Numbered from the stretch's first letter, positions 36,416-45,630 are shown. The stretch: 64,000 nt of DNA from Micromonospora profundi (GCF_011927785.1 NZ_JAATJK010000001.1:6136001-6200000), one strand, 5' to 3'. Notes: generated from the letters alone by a model not told the origin. Made by a program: numbers and translations.

Positions 36416-37648
36416 TCAGGTCGCTCCGACCGTGACGGTGAGCGTGTCGATCGCCCGTCGGGCGGCCTCCTCGGCCGTCTCGCTGTCGTCCGCCACGCTG
36501 GTGCAATAGCCGACCCGATCGACGGAGTCCCGGATGGGGGTGATCAACTCGTCGCCCGGATCCTTGAGGAGCGCACACCCGGTGACAAAGGGCAACGACA
36601 TGGCGTGCCCGGTGTGCTCCACCGAGACGAGCCGACCCGACCGTGGCGGAACCAGATACCGGATGGCACCGACCCGGCGCGGCCGGTCGGGTGCGACGAG
36701 TAACGCGTCGAGGCGCGGGAGTACGCGTTCACCCAGCACCTGTCGGACGGCCAGCTCCACCAGGTCGATGCCGGCCGCCGCAGCTAACAGGGCAGGGATC
36801 TGGTCGCCACCGGCCCGTGTGTGGGTCTCCACGACGCGGGGTCCTCCGCCGGTGAGGATCAACTCCGTGTGCGTGGGGCCCTGGGTGATTCCCATGGCGT
36901 TCAGGACCTGCCGCACGTAGGCGACCACGTGGCTGTCGTCGGGGCCAGGCTCGCGGACCACATGCCCGAGTTCGACGAAGTTGTCGTCTTTGATCTTGTG
37001 GGTGATGCCGACGATCCGGTGCTCACCTCGCTCCGAGAAAGCCTCGACGCTCACCTCGGCGCCAGTGAGGAACGGCTCGACCACCACCGGGGACCCGGGC
37101 GGTGCCGAGTGGACCGCACGATCCAGCCCTTGATCGAGGTCAGTGAGATCATCGACCCTGACGATGCCGAGGCTGCCTGTGCCGCACTGCGGCTTGAGGA
37201 TCACGGGGAGCCCGTGGTCGTCGGCGAAGCGGCGCAGCTCTCCGACCGTGGAGACGGTCGTCGAGGGCACCTCCTCGACGCCCGCGGCGCTGAGCCGGCG
37301 GCGCATCGCCACCTTGTCGTACACGGCCGCGATGACCTCTTCGCGATGAAACGGCAGGTTCAGGGCCGACGCGATGGCCGCCGCGTGGTCCTGGTCGAAC
37401 TCGCCGAACGCCCCGACCGCCTCGATCGGCTGCCGTCGGTGCACGTGCTGCGCGACGGCCACCCACTCCTGCGGGTCAGCGGCCTCGTCGAGAGCGAGTA
37501 CCCGCGCACACTCCGTCGGGTGGCGGACCTTTGCCAGTCGCTGCGTCGCGACGAGGGTGGTGATGCTGACGGCGGGGTTGAGGCGACGTAGCACCGGCGT
37601 GACATCCCGAGCGCCGGCTACGACGAGCACGTGCTTGAACACCGTCAT
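36416..37648 (-). CDS. ATP-grasp amide (amino acid) ligase 2
   Basis: A 410-residue ATP-grasp ligase and paralogue of ligase 1. Matching blocks are HVLVVAGARDVTPVLRR, VILKPQCGTGSLGIVRV, VVVEPFLTGAEVSVEAFSE, NFVELGHVV and HTELILTGGGPRVVETHTRAGGDQIP. The two share the ETHxRxxGDxIP ending, so they probably bind similar carboxylate acceptors. It is transcribed divergently from pepM and is followed by the ATCase on the same strand with a ~130-base gap. ATG 37648 has GGAG upstream. A candidate for the phosphonoacetyl-aspartate amide bond, given its pairing with the ATCase. Confidence 0.87.
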   Translation of the reverse strand: MTVFKHVLVVAGARDVTPVLRRLNPAVSITTLVATQRLAKVRHPTECARVLALDEAADPQEWVAVAQHVHRRQPIEAVGAFGEFDQDHAAAIASALNLPFHREEVIAAVYDKVAMRRRLSAAGVEEVPSTTVSTVGELRRFADDHGLPVILKPQCGTGSLGIVRVDDLTDLDQGLDRAVHSAPPGSPVVVEPFLTGAEVSVEAFSERGEHRIVGITHKIKDDNFVELGHVVREPGPDDSHVVAYVRQVLNAMGITQGPTHTELILTGGGPRVVETHTRAGGDQIPALLAAAAGIDLVELAVRQVLGERVLPRLDALLVAPDRPRRVGAIRYLVPPRSGRLVSVEHTGHAMSLPFVTGCALLKDPGDELITPIRDSVDRVGYCTSVADDSETAEEAARRAIDTLTVTVGAT

Positions 37649-37938
37649 CAGGCTCCAGATCGACGATTGTGATAGTCATTCGTACTAATTAGACAGACCC
37701 AGTGGTGTATTCCAGCCAACTGGCAGGTTGATGCGACTGCAACGAGCAGCGACCTAGCGTATACAAAGCCCGATGCGGCGTGGCAGGCTGAGCAAGCGCT
37801 GCGCACCGTCCTTTATGGACACTGATGGTGGACGTCCATGACTGTCCCCATCGCACATGTCCGCGCCGCAGCAACACGTGCCTTCGCGTCACCGTCGACG
37901 CTCGAAACTCCACGGACGACGTGATCGTGAGGAGAACC
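37649..37938. promoter_or_regulatory. Divergent promoter region of the phosphonate cluster
   Basis: This 290-base AT-richer gap drives the pepM operon rightward and the ligase 2/ATCase operon leftward. A perfect palindrome TGGACGTCCA (37829-37838) lies ~100 bases before pepM, with a further ATGGAC half-site at 37815-37820. A TAATTAG-rich stretch near 37685-37692 is the best leftward -10 candidate. No regulator gene lies in the cluster. Confidence 0.45.
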
Positions 37939-38889
37939 ATGAGCAAGGCCAAGAGCCTCGCCGACCTGTTCCAGCGTCCCTCGCTGGACTTTCTGATGGG
38001 AGCGCACGACGCCCTGTCGGCGCAGATTGCGCAGGATTGTGGCTTTCCCGGTGTATGGGTCTCGGGGCTCGGGCTCTCGGCCTCCAGCGGCCTCCGTGAC
38101 TCCAACGAGCTCTCGTGGACCCAGGTCATGGAGCGCACCGAGCTTGTGGCGGACCGGGTCTCGGTGCCGGCACTTGTCGATCTGGACACCGGATACGGTG
38201 ACTTCAACAACGTCCGGCTGGTGATGCGCAGGCTGCAACGGGCGGATGTGGGCGGCGGATGCATCGAGGACAAGCTGTTCCCGAAAACCAACTCGTTCAT
38301 AGGTGCGGGACAGCAACTGGCCGACCCGCACGAGTTCGGTGGCCGGATCAAGGCAGCCAAGGACACGGTCGGGGACGAGGTCTTCCTGGTCGCCCGATGT
38401 GAGGCGCTGGTCGCCGGCCGGTCGATGACCGAGGCCACCGACCGGTGTGGCGGTTACGCCGAGGCGGGCGCCGACGCCATTCTGATCCACTCCAAGATGA
38501 CCTCACCTGACGAGATCGTCAGCTTCATGGCCTCGTGGGACGGACGGGTCCCGGTCGTGATCGTGCCGACCAAATATTCGAAGGTGCCTGCGGATGTCTT
38601 CGAGCGGGCCGGAATCTCGGTGGCGATCTGGGCTAACCAGACCCTTCGGGCAGCGATCCGCAGCATGGAAAAGCTCTGCGTGGCCCTGCGCGAGCAGCGC
38701 ACGATGCTGCACCTGGAAGGCGAGATCGCTGACCTGTCGCGGGTGTTCGACCTGACCAACAACGCCGAGCTGGAGCTGGCCAAAGAGCTGTACGCGAGCC
38801 ACCCGGCGGGCAGCTCGCTGAAGGCGCTGGCCGATGACGGCGGGCCTGCGGGAAACCACCTGGTCGGCGCGGGCCCGACGTCGGCTTGA
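37939..38889 (+). CDS. pepM: Phosphoenolpyruvate mutase
   Basis: A 316-residue PEP mutase, which isomerises PEP to phosphonopyruvate and forms the C-P bond. The diagnostic signature EDK(x5)NS is present as EDKLFPKTNS (residues 110-119), separating it from isocitrate-lyase relatives. Also present are VDLDTGYGD (Asp cluster for Mg2+), LVARCEAL and ILIHSK. The length is typical. ATG 37939 follows GTGAGGAG; the longer upstream open frame is not expected to be coding. It is the first gene of a rightward operon running to the Nudix gene, with most junctions overlapping. Confidence 0.97.
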   Translation: MSKAKSLADLFQRPSLDFLMGAHDALSAQIAQDCGFPGVWVSGLGLSASSGLRDSNELSWTQVMERTELVADRVSVPALVDLDTGYGDFNNVRLVMRRLQRADVGGGCIEDKLFPKTNSFIGAGQQLADPHEFGGRIKAAKDTVGDEVFLVARCEALVAGRSMTEATDRCGGYAEAGADAILIHSKMTSPDEIVSFMASWDGRVPVVIVPTKYSKVPADVFERAGISVAIWANQTLRAAIRSMEKLCVALREQRTMLHLEGEIADLSRVFDLTNNAELELAKELYASHPAGSSLKALADDGGPAGNHLVGAGPTSA

Positions 38890-38938
38890 GCCACATGGAC
38901 AGCAGGACGACAACGGCCCCAGACAGCGGCGCGGCACC

Positions 38939-40171
38939 ATGACGACAACCGCCACATCCGGGGCCGGCCTGGATCCGGTCCAGGAAACCGACCGCCTCCA
39001 CCGGGCCTGGTCGCACCGGTCGGCGAATCTCGGTGATCCGGTCGCCGACCTGCTGGGACACCTGCACGACAAGGTGCCGTACTACCGCGGCGGCCGGGGC
39101 GGACGGCTCCCCGGGTTGCCGGTCGTCGACCGCGCGCTGTACCGGGCGCGCGGCGATGAGTTCCGGGCGGCAGGGGCGACACCTGCCTACACCATCACCT
39201 CCAGCGGCAGCACCGGCGAGCCGCTGGAGGTGGGGCTCGACGAGGCGGCGTGGTACGCGGTCAACTACCACTTCTTTCACCAGATCGTCGAGCTCGCCGA
39301 TGTGCCGATGGAGACGTTCCACGCCGGTTCGGTGGCGGTCGCGTTCGTCAGCAACAAGCCATCCCGTCGGGCGGTCGTTCGGCCACTGCCCGAGCTGCGG
39401 CATGGCCTGTACGCGCGGGTCCAGCTCGCCGCGCCGGCCGCCGACCTCGCCGCGCTGTTCGACCGGCTCCGGCCAGCCATCCTGTACGGCAAGCCCACCT
39501 ACCTGCTCGACTTGCGACTGGCCCTCCTGCAAGCCGGCGTCACCTGCCCGACCTGGGCACCCCGGCTGCTGCTGACGAGCGGTGAGCCGCTGCACAGTGA
39601 CGACCGGGCGAGGCTCACCGGCTACTTCGGCGCGCCTCTGGTCGACGCTCTCGCTTCCACGGAGGGCGGGCTGATCGCAGCCACTCGTCCAGACGAGCCG
39701 GAGTACGAGGTGTTCGGCGACAACGTCCGCCTCGAGGTGCGCACTGGCGAGGGCTCGGTGGCCGCCGCCGGGGAGGGCGAGCTGCTGGTGACGAATCTGA
39801 TCTACCGCGACATGGTGTTCGCGCGGTACCGCACCGGCGACCGGGCGGTGCTCGACCCCGGGAGAGCCGACGGCATTCAGCGGCTCGCCCGGCTGTGGGG
39901 GCGTGAGCCGCAGGAGGTCAGGTTCCGCACTGGTCCGATTCTGGCCGAGACCCTCACCCGGCGGCTCGGGTTCCTTCCAGGCCTGGCGGATTTCCAGGTG
40001 CGGATGGAGCCGGTCGGTGCGGTGCTGCGGTGGATGCCGGACGGCATCGGTGCCGACCCGGAGCCTGCCCTTCGGGAGGTCATGGCCGAGCTGCTACCGA
40101 GGGAGGACGTCCGGTACGAGCGGTGTGCCCGGATAACGCCGCTGGGTGGCAAGAAACGGAGATTCGGATGA
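38939..40171 (+). CDS. PaaK-like adenylate-forming enzyme
   Basis: A 410-residue member of the phenylacetate-CoA ligase/coenzyme F390 synthetase group of adenylating enzymes. ATP phosphate-loop TITSSGSTGEPLEV is near residue 80, the adenylate-binding region LASTEGGLIA, hinge RYRTGDRAVL, and the catalytic C-terminal Lys in GGKKRRF. It would activate a carboxylate as acyl-AMP; there is no carrier domain in the protein and no separate carrier-protein gene that I recognise. Its stop overlaps the aminotransferase ATG. The substrate may be phosphonoacetate, an amino acid or an aryl acid; the sequence does not decide. Confidence 0.82.
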   Translation: MTTTATSGAGLDPVQETDRLHRAWSHRSANLGDPVADLLGHLHDKVPYYRGGRGGRLPGLPVVDRALYRARGDEFRAAGATPAYTITSSGSTGEPLEVGLDEAAWYAVNYHFFHQIVELADVPMETFHAGSVAVAFVSNKPSRRAVVRPLPELRHGLYARVQLAAPAADLAALFDRLRPAILYGKPTYLLDLRLALLQAGVTCPTWAPRLLLTSGEPLHSDDRARLTGYFGAPLVDALASTEGGLIAATRPDEPEYEVFGDNVRLEVRTGEGSVAAAGEGELLVTNLIYRDMVFARYRTGDRAVLDPGRADGIQRLARLWGREPQEVRFRTGPILAETLTRRLGFLPGLADFQVRMEPVGAVLRWMPDGIGADPEPALREVMAELLPREDVRYERCARITPLGGKKRRFG

Positions 40172-41232
40172 CGTTCGATCTGACCTGGACGGGTAGCCAG
40201 TTCCTGGACCCCACCGCGCACAGCCGGGGCGTCCTGTCGGCCTTGGAAGCGGTCGACCTGACCACCAAGGACGACACCTGGTCCAGCCGGGTAGCCGAGG
40301 CGATCGCCGAACACTTCACGGTCCCGACGCCGTGGATCCGGGTCGGCGCCGGATCGACACAGCTTATCGAGGTGCTGCTGCGTGAGCTGAACCGTGGTGC
40401 TGTCGTCGACGTCGTACCGAACTTCCACCTCGCCGCCACGGTGGCCCGGCAGGAGGGGTGGGCCTACCACAGCGTGCCGGTCCGCGAACCGGCCGAGTTG
40501 CTTCCCGCACTGGAGCCGTACCTCGGCCGCGCCGACGTCACCATCGCACTGTCCTCGCCGCGCAACCCCCTTGGTTACCAGTTCGACCTTGCTGACATCG
40601 AGGACCTGCTGCGCCGGGCAGCCGGCCCGGTGATCCTCGACGAGGTCTACGCCGACTTCGCCCCGGACTCCGCGCTGCGGCTGCTCGGCGCGTACCCGAA
40701 CCTGTACATCGCGCGGACCTTCTCCAAGGCATGGGGGCTGGCAACCCTGCGGGCCGGGTTTGTCGCGTCCTCCGCCTTCGACGACCCCTCCGGGTCTGTC
40801 CGCCGGCGGCTGCTGCCCAACAGCGTCTCGGGCATCGCCCAGCACGCTGTGCGCCACCTGCTGGCGCATCCGGAAGCCGTACGGGACAGCATCGCCGCCG
40901 CGCAGCGCGCCCGCGACCTGATGCTGGCCGGACTCGCTCGGATCCCCGGTGTGCGCGTCTGGCCGTCCGCGGCCAACTACGTCTGCCTGGAGACCCCGCT
41001 CGCCGGGCCGGTGACCGAGGCCCTGGCGGCTGCCGGTTACCGGGCACGACTGCTGCACGATCTGCGCGGGTTCCCGGAGAGTTGGCCGGCTGGGATCCGG
41101 CTGTCGGTCCCGCCGCAGCCGCACCTGGACAGGGTGGTGGCCTGCGTCGAGGCATGCCATCGCGGCGCGGTCGAAACGGTTCAGGCGACGGGGTTCGCTG
41201 AGGTGGTTCCATCCCCTCAGGCAGCACGGTGA
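40168..41232 (+). CDS. PLP-dependent class I/II aminotransferase (HisC/CobD-like)
   Basis: A 354-residue fold-type I PLP enzyme closest in layout to histidinol-phosphate aminotransferase and threonine-phosphate decarboxylase. PLP-site blocks are VGAGSTQLIEVLLRE, ALSSPRNPLGYQ, VILDEVYADF (Asp/Tyr) and the Schiff-base Lys in FSKAWGLATLRAGF. The C-terminal Arg is in PAGIRLSVPP. HisC-like members bind phosphate-bearing substrates, so a phosphonate substrate such as phosphonopyruvate/phosphonoalanine or a phosphonate aldehyde is reasonable. Both ends overlap their neighbours (ATGA and GTGA). Confidence 0.85.
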   Translation: MTFDLTWTGSQFLDPTAHSRGVLSALEAVDLTTKDDTWSSRVAEAIAEHFTVPTPWIRVGAGSTQLIEVLLRELNRGAVVDVVPNFHLAATVARQEGWAYHSVPVREPAELLPALEPYLGRADVTIALSSPRNPLGYQFDLADIEDLLRRAAGPVILDEVYADFAPDSALRLLGAYPNLYIARTFSKAWGLATLRAGFVASSAFDDPSGSVRRRLLPNSVSGIAQHAVRHLLAHPEAVRDSIAAAQRARDLMLAGLARIPGVRVWPSAANYVCLETPLAGPVTEALAAAGYRARLLHDLRGFPESWPAGIRLSVPPQPHLDRVVACVEACHRGAVETVQATGFAEVVPSPQAAR

Positions 41233-43220
41233 GCGTCCCGGGCGCCCTGGGTGTCCCCGTCGGGGAACTCAACGGACAGCCGTCCATGAGCGCCGACGGC
41301 CGGTACGTCGCCTGGCTGACCAGCGGCGCAGCGGGGAACCGCCTCGTGCTCTACGACGTGACGGCCCGGCGGCCGTCCGCCAGCCTGCCCGTCGCGGCCC
41401 GGCGGGTGCGGGCCTTCACCTGGACGCACCTGCCCGGCGTCGGTATCGGGGTGGCCGATCCCACGGGCGGTGAGAACTGGTCCCTGTACCGGGTCCGGGT
41501 CGACACAGGGGAGTGGGACGTGCTCGGGCCACCCGTCGGGGCGCAGACCCGTGTGGTCCGGCTGAGCCCACGCCAGCCGGACTCGGTGCTCGTAGCCACG
41601 AACGGGCGTGATTCCCGGTTCCATGACTACGATCTGGTCTCCCTGGGCACCGGTACCCGTCGACGGCTGCTGGCGAACACCGGGTACGCGGCGGCCTACT
41701 TCGACGACGAGTTCGCGCTCCGGCTGGTGGAGACCGTCGACGACGACGGAGCACGTACGTGGTGGCACGGTGATCCGGCCGGGGGACGGCGGTTCCTGCA
41801 TGTTCCGCACGAGGACGCGCTGACCGCCCGGATCCTGAATTTCTCCGGTGACGGACGCATTGCCTATGCCGTGCTGCCGGGCGGCGACGACGCGGTGCGT
41901 CTGGTCGGTCTGCACTGCGTCGTTGACGAGCCGGCCACGGTGGTGGAGACACTGCTGACCGTGCGGCGGGCCGACATCGACCGGATCCTGGTCGCACCGG
42001 AGACCGGTCGGCCGGAGCTGGCGCGGGTGGAGCGCTTCCGACCCCGTACGGTCGCACTCGCCCCCGGTCTGGTGCCGGCCCTTACCGCGCTGAGGGCCCG
42101 GCTCGGCGAGGAGCCCACTGTGCTGCAACGCCACGACGATGGCCGACTGTGGCTGGTGGCCGTGCACCGACCCGAGGTGGACGAACGGTACTTCGGTTAC
42201 CAGCCGCACGACGACGCGTTGTGGCCGTTGTCGGCCGCCAGGCCCGACCGCCGACCGCTGGCGATCTCCTGTCGCCCGGTCGACATCCCGGTCCGGGACG
42301 GTCGGCGCGCTGTGGCCTACCTGACCACACCGAAACGGGCGGCGTCCGGCTCGGCGCCGGCGGTCCTGCTCGTCCACGGGGGCCCGTGGCGGCGCAGCCG
42401 GTGGGACTACACCGAGCGACGTGGCTGGCTGGCGGCCCTCGGCTACACGGTGATCGAACCGAACTTCCGCGGTTCGACCGGCTTCGGTCGGGGCTGGATC
42501 AACGCCGGTGACCGGCAATGGGGTGCCGCGATGCAGGACGACCTGCTGGACGCGCTCGACTGGGCGGTCCGCCGGGGAGTGTGCGACCCCGACCGGGTGG
42601 GCCTCGTCGGCGGGAGCTACGGCGGGTACGCAGCCCTTCAGCTCGCCACCGCCGCGGAACGCCCGTTCCGGTGTGTGGTGGCCACCTCCCCCGTCACCGA
42701 CCTGGTGGCGTTCCTGGAAGCGCCGCCGCCGTATTGGCGCTCGGCCGTACCCATGATGCGCCGTCGGATCGGCGACCCGTCCGATCCGGCGCAGCGCGAG
42801 GCCCTCGCCGACGTGTCACCGGTGCACCACGCCGACCGGATCCGCTGCCCGGTGCTGCTGGTCCACGGACTGAACGACAGCCGGCTGCCCGCTGAGATGA
42901 CCACGAGGATGTTCATGGCACTGGCCAACGCCGATCGGGACGCCAGCATGGCCCTGTTCCCCGACGAAGGCCATGAGATCGTCAGCGCCGCGAACCGGGT
43001 GGCCGTCGCCGACCTGCTCGCCGACTTCCTCGCCCGGCACCTGCCCGCCGCCGGCTTCCCGCCGGTCGCGGCGGTTCCTTCCGAGCCGGCGGATTCCGGG
43101 CCGGCCGAGGCGTCGCCGGAAGCGGACCGGATACCGGCGGGATCGACGCTCAAGCTGTTTCACACCCCGCGTCACCAGCGGACGAAGGCCGACCGGACCA
43201 TACAGAAGGTGCGTCCATGA
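41229..43220 (+). CDS. S9-family prolyl-oligopeptidase-like serine peptidase
   Basis: A 663-residue cytosolic peptidase. A propeller domain (~1-390) precedes an alpha/beta-hydrolase domain with nucleophile GGSYGGYA, Asp in LLVHGLNDSRLP and His in LFPDEGHEIV, plus the oxyanion block LLVHGGPWRRSRWDYTERRGWLAALGY. Such enzymes cut short peptides or aminoacyl groups. In this operon it may trim a peptide intermediate, release product from a peptide scaffold or detoxify it. GTG 41229 overlaps the aminotransferase stop, and its own stop overlaps the ppd ATG. Confidence 0.87.
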   Translation: MSVPGALGVPVGELNGQPSMSADGRYVAWLTSGAAGNRLVLYDVTARRPSASLPVAARRVRAFTWTHLPGVGIGVADPTGGENWSLYRVRVDTGEWDVLGPPVGAQTRVVRLSPRQPDSVLVATNGRDSRFHDYDLVSLGTGTRRRLLANTGYAAAYFDDEFALRLVETVDDDGARTWWHGDPAGGRRFLHVPHEDALTARILNFSGDGRIAYAVLPGGDDAVRLVGLHCVVDEPATVVETLLTVRRADIDRILVAPETGRPELARVERFRPRTVALAPGLVPALTALRARLGEEPTVLQRHDDGRLWLVAVHRPEVDERYFGYQPHDDALWPLSAARPDRRPLAISCRPVDIPVRDGRRAVAYLTTPKRAASGSAPAVLLVHGGPWRRSRWDYTERRGWLAALGYTVIEPNFRGSTGFGRGWINAGDRQWGAAMQDDLLDALDWAVRRGVCDPDRVGLVGGSYGGYAALQLATAAERPFRCVVATSPVTDLVAFLEAPPPYWRSAVPMMRRRIGDPSDPAQREALADVSPVHHADRIRCPVLLVHGLNDSRLPAEMTTRMFMALANADRDASMALFPDEGHEIVSAANRVAVADLLADFLARHLPAAGFPPVAAVPSEPADSGPAEASPEADRIPAGSTLKLFHTPRHQRTKADRTIQKVRP

Positions 43221-44374
43221 TCGATCCAGCCTGGTTCCTGTCCGAACTGACCCGACACCGGATCGGCTGCGTCACTGGTGTGCCCTGCTCGTACGTCTCG
43301 GGCCTGTACACCCTCCTTGAGGGTGAGAAGGAGCGCTACGTCTCGGCGACCAACGAGGCAGAGTCGGTGGCGATCGCCGCCGGTGTCTGGCTCGGCGGTT
43401 CGCAGGCGGTCGCGCTGTGCCAGAACTCCGGCCTGGGCAACATGACCAATCCGCTCAGCTCGCTCGCGGGCCCGTACCGGATCCCGGTGCTCCTCGGAGT
43501 CTCGCGGCGAGGCTGGCCAGCCGGCACCGACGAGCCCCAGCACGCCCTGATGGGGCGGATCACGCCGGAGCTGCTCGGCCTGCTGGAGGTGTCGACCGAG
43601 ATCCTTGACCCCACGCCGGAGTTCGCGGCGCAGCAGATTGAAGCGGCGGTCCAACGGTGCGCCGACCGGCGTTCCGCCGCGCTGATCATCGAAAAGGGCG
43701 TGTTCGACAACGCTGTCCCGGCACCGGCCGTACCGAATGTCGACGTACTTCCGCCCGCAGTGGTACACACGCTGTCCGGCGGGAAGCGGCCCCGGCGTGG
43801 CGAGGTGATCGCGGCCTATCTGGCGATGGCGCCGGCACGCGTCACCGTGGCTACCACCGGTTACACGGGCCGTGAGCTGTACGGCATTGACGACCGGGAC
43901 ACCAACTTCTACATGGCCGGCTCCATGGGTTGCGCGGCAGGCATCGGGATCGGCCTTGCCATGACCGGCCATCCGGTGACCGTCCTCGACGGGGACGGCG
44001 CACTGCTGATGCGGCTCGGCTCACTCGCGACGGTGGGTCGCTACGTGCGTTCGCCCTACCTGCATGTCGTCCTCGACAACGGCCAGCACGAATCGACAGG
44101 TGGCCAGCGTACGAACGGCTCCGCCGTCGACTTCGCCGCAGTGGCCGTGGCCTGTGGTTACCGGGCCGCGTGGCGATGCGACGGCGTCGACGCGGTCCGG
44201 ACGGCTCTGCACCAGGCCGCCCAGGTGACCGACGGCCCGGTCCTGGTGCACTGCCGCGTCGAGGCCGGCTCCAGCGGCACCCTTCCCCGCCCCGAGCAGC
44301 GACTGGACGACCTCGCGTCGCGGCTGCGTGCCCACCTGAACCGAGTGACCGTACCCGCGTCCGTCTCGCTCTGA
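43217..44374 (+). CDS. ppd: Phosphonopyruvate decarboxylase
   Basis: A 385-residue thiamine-diphosphate enzyme that converts phosphonopyruvate to phosphonoacetaldehyde, making PEP mutase thermodynamically productive. The N-terminal Pyr domain includes GVPCSYVSGLY and the catalytic Glu region ATNEAESVAIAAG. The C-terminal TPP-binding motif is GDGALLMRLGSLATVG ending in LDNGQHESTGGQ. Length is typical for the family. The start overlaps the peptidase stop (ATGA). Context with pepM makes the assignment firm over sulfopyruvate decarboxylase. Confidence 0.95.
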   Translation: MIDPAWFLSELTRHRIGCVTGVPCSYVSGLYTLLEGEKERYVSATNEAESVAIAAGVWLGGSQAVALCQNSGLGNMTNPLSSLAGPYRIPVLLGVSRRGWPAGTDEPQHALMGRITPELLGLLEVSTEILDPTPEFAAQQIEAAVQRCADRRSAALIIEKGVFDNAVPAPAVPNVDVLPPAVVHTLSGGKRPRRGEVIAAYLAMAPARVTVATTGYTGRELYGIDDRDTNFYMAGSMGCAAGIGIGLAMTGHPVTVLDGDGALLMRLGSLATVGRYVRSPYLHVVLDNGQHESTGGQRTNGSAVDFAAVAVACGYRAAWRCDGVDAVRTALHQAAQVTDGPVLVHCRVEAGSSGTLPRPEQRLDDLASRLRAHLNRVTVPASVSL

Positions 44375-44388
44375 CCTTAGGAGAAACT

Positions 44389-45630
44389 GTGGCACTCCTC
44401 TTCACTCGTACCAACGCTCTCCTGTTGCTGGTGCCGAAGACCGGCAGCACGTGGATCCGGGCCAAGGCGCGGCAACTCGGGCTCGCCGTCGAAACGGTCG
44501 GTGATCCGGCGATGCGTGATCACGACCTGCTCGACCAGTACGACCGGTCCCGGTACCGGCACATCGGGGCCTTCGTCCGCGACCCGATCGAGTGGTACCG
44601 GTCGTACTGGGCCTACCGGATGGAGCGGGGCTGGCGTCCGCAGTATCCGCTGGACGAGCACTGCGCCAGCGACGACTTCGAAACCTTCGTCCGTAAGGCC
44701 GCGTCGATCCTGCCGGGTGCTCTGGAGAACATCTACGCGTCCTACGTGGGCCCTCCGCAGGCGGAAATCGACTTCGTCGGGCGGCAGGAGCACCTGGTCG
44801 ATGACTTCGCCCGTTTCCTGCGCCTGATCGGTGAGGAGTTCGACGAGGCGACGTTGCGGGAGGGTAGCCGGGTCAACGCGACGACGACGGTGCCGGACTA
44901 TCCGGAGGAGCTGAAGGAGCTCATCACCCTGTCCGAATGGAACACGATGCGGCGATTCGGCTATCTCGCCGACCGGCCCGATCCGTTCGGACTGGCAGAG
45001 ATGCAGGCACAGTTCCCCGAGTATGCGGAGGACCACCGTCTGCTGGCCCTCTGGACGGAGAAGATCCACTGGGCACCGGACGACGTGAAGAGGGCGGCTG
45101 GCCGGCCGATCCGCCAGCAGACCCGGCACGCTCGCGTACACAGCAACTTCGCCCTCCTCGCCCAGCACAAGTACGGCGACCAGGACTACGCCGAACGGCG
45201 GTATCAGCGGGCGCTCGAGCTGGATCCCAACCACCCGCGCACGCTGTGCAACTACGCGCTGTTCCGCTGGCAGGTCCGGGGAGAACCGCAGGAGGCCCGC
45301 CGTCTGATGCTGCGTGCCCTGGCCGGCCGGCCGATGCACCCGTACACCCTAGGCAAGCTGGCCCGGCTCTCGGACCGCGCGCTGGGCGACCCGGATCTGG
45401 CCGAGGTGCTGTACCGGCAGAGTCTCGCCGGCAATGACAGTCAGCAGGATGTGCCTGTCGAACTGGCCGAACTGCTCGTGCGACAGGGACGTCCCGGTGC
45501 GGCGGTCGGTTTGCTCACCGAGCGGGCTGCCCGCCCGGATGCGAGCGACATCATTCGGTCGGCCCTGGCGGTTCTGCGGCAGCGCGTCGAGCCGGCGGAC
45601 TCGGCCCAGCTCCAGCCAGCGTTGGCCTGA
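44389..45630 (+). CDS. Sulfotransferase-family protein with C-terminal TPR region
   Basis: A 413-residue protein. The N-terminal ~240 residues match PAPS-dependent sulfotransferases: the 5'-phosphosulfate loop PKTGSTW at residues 16-22 and the 3'-phosphate block GAFVRDPIEWYRSYW. The C-terminal ~160 residues are TPR-like (NFALLAQHKYGDQDYAERRY, then RALELDPNHPRTLCNYALF and more). GTG 44389 follows TAGGAGAA. It predicts sulfation of a cluster intermediate or binding of a sulfated partner. A fused sulfotransferase-TPR architecture is unusual in a phosphonate cluster. Confidence 0.8.
   Translation: MALLFTRTNALLLLVPKTGSTWIRAKARQLGLAVETVGDPAMRDHDLLDQYDRSRYRHIGAFVRDPIEWYRSYWAYRMERGWRPQYPLDEHCASDDFETFVRKAASILPGALENIYASYVGPPQAEIDFVGRQEHLVDDFARFLRLIGEEFDEATLREGSRVNATTTVPDYPEELKELITLSEWNTMRRFGYLADRPDPFGLAEMQAQFPEYAEDHRLLALWTEKIHWAPDDVKRAAGRPIRQQTRHARVHSNFALLAQHKYGDQDYAERRYQRALELDPNHPRTLCNYALFRWQVRGEPQEARRLMLRALAGRPMHPYTLGKLARLSDRALGDPDLAEVLYRQSLAGNDSQQDVPVELAELLVRQGRPGAAVGLLTERAARPDASDIIRSALAVLRQRVEPADSAQLQPALA

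Noticed and set aside
37825..37938. Longer PEP mutase start
   Set aside because: The extra 38 residues are Cys/Arg/Ser-rich and cover the palindromic promoter region; ATG 37939 has GTGAGGAG and matches the family N-terminus.
43217..44374. Sulfopyruvate decarboxylase (coenzyme M-type pathway)
   Set aside because: The operon has PEP mutase and a phosphonoacetaldehyde-type dehydrogenase but no phosphosulfolactate enzymes.
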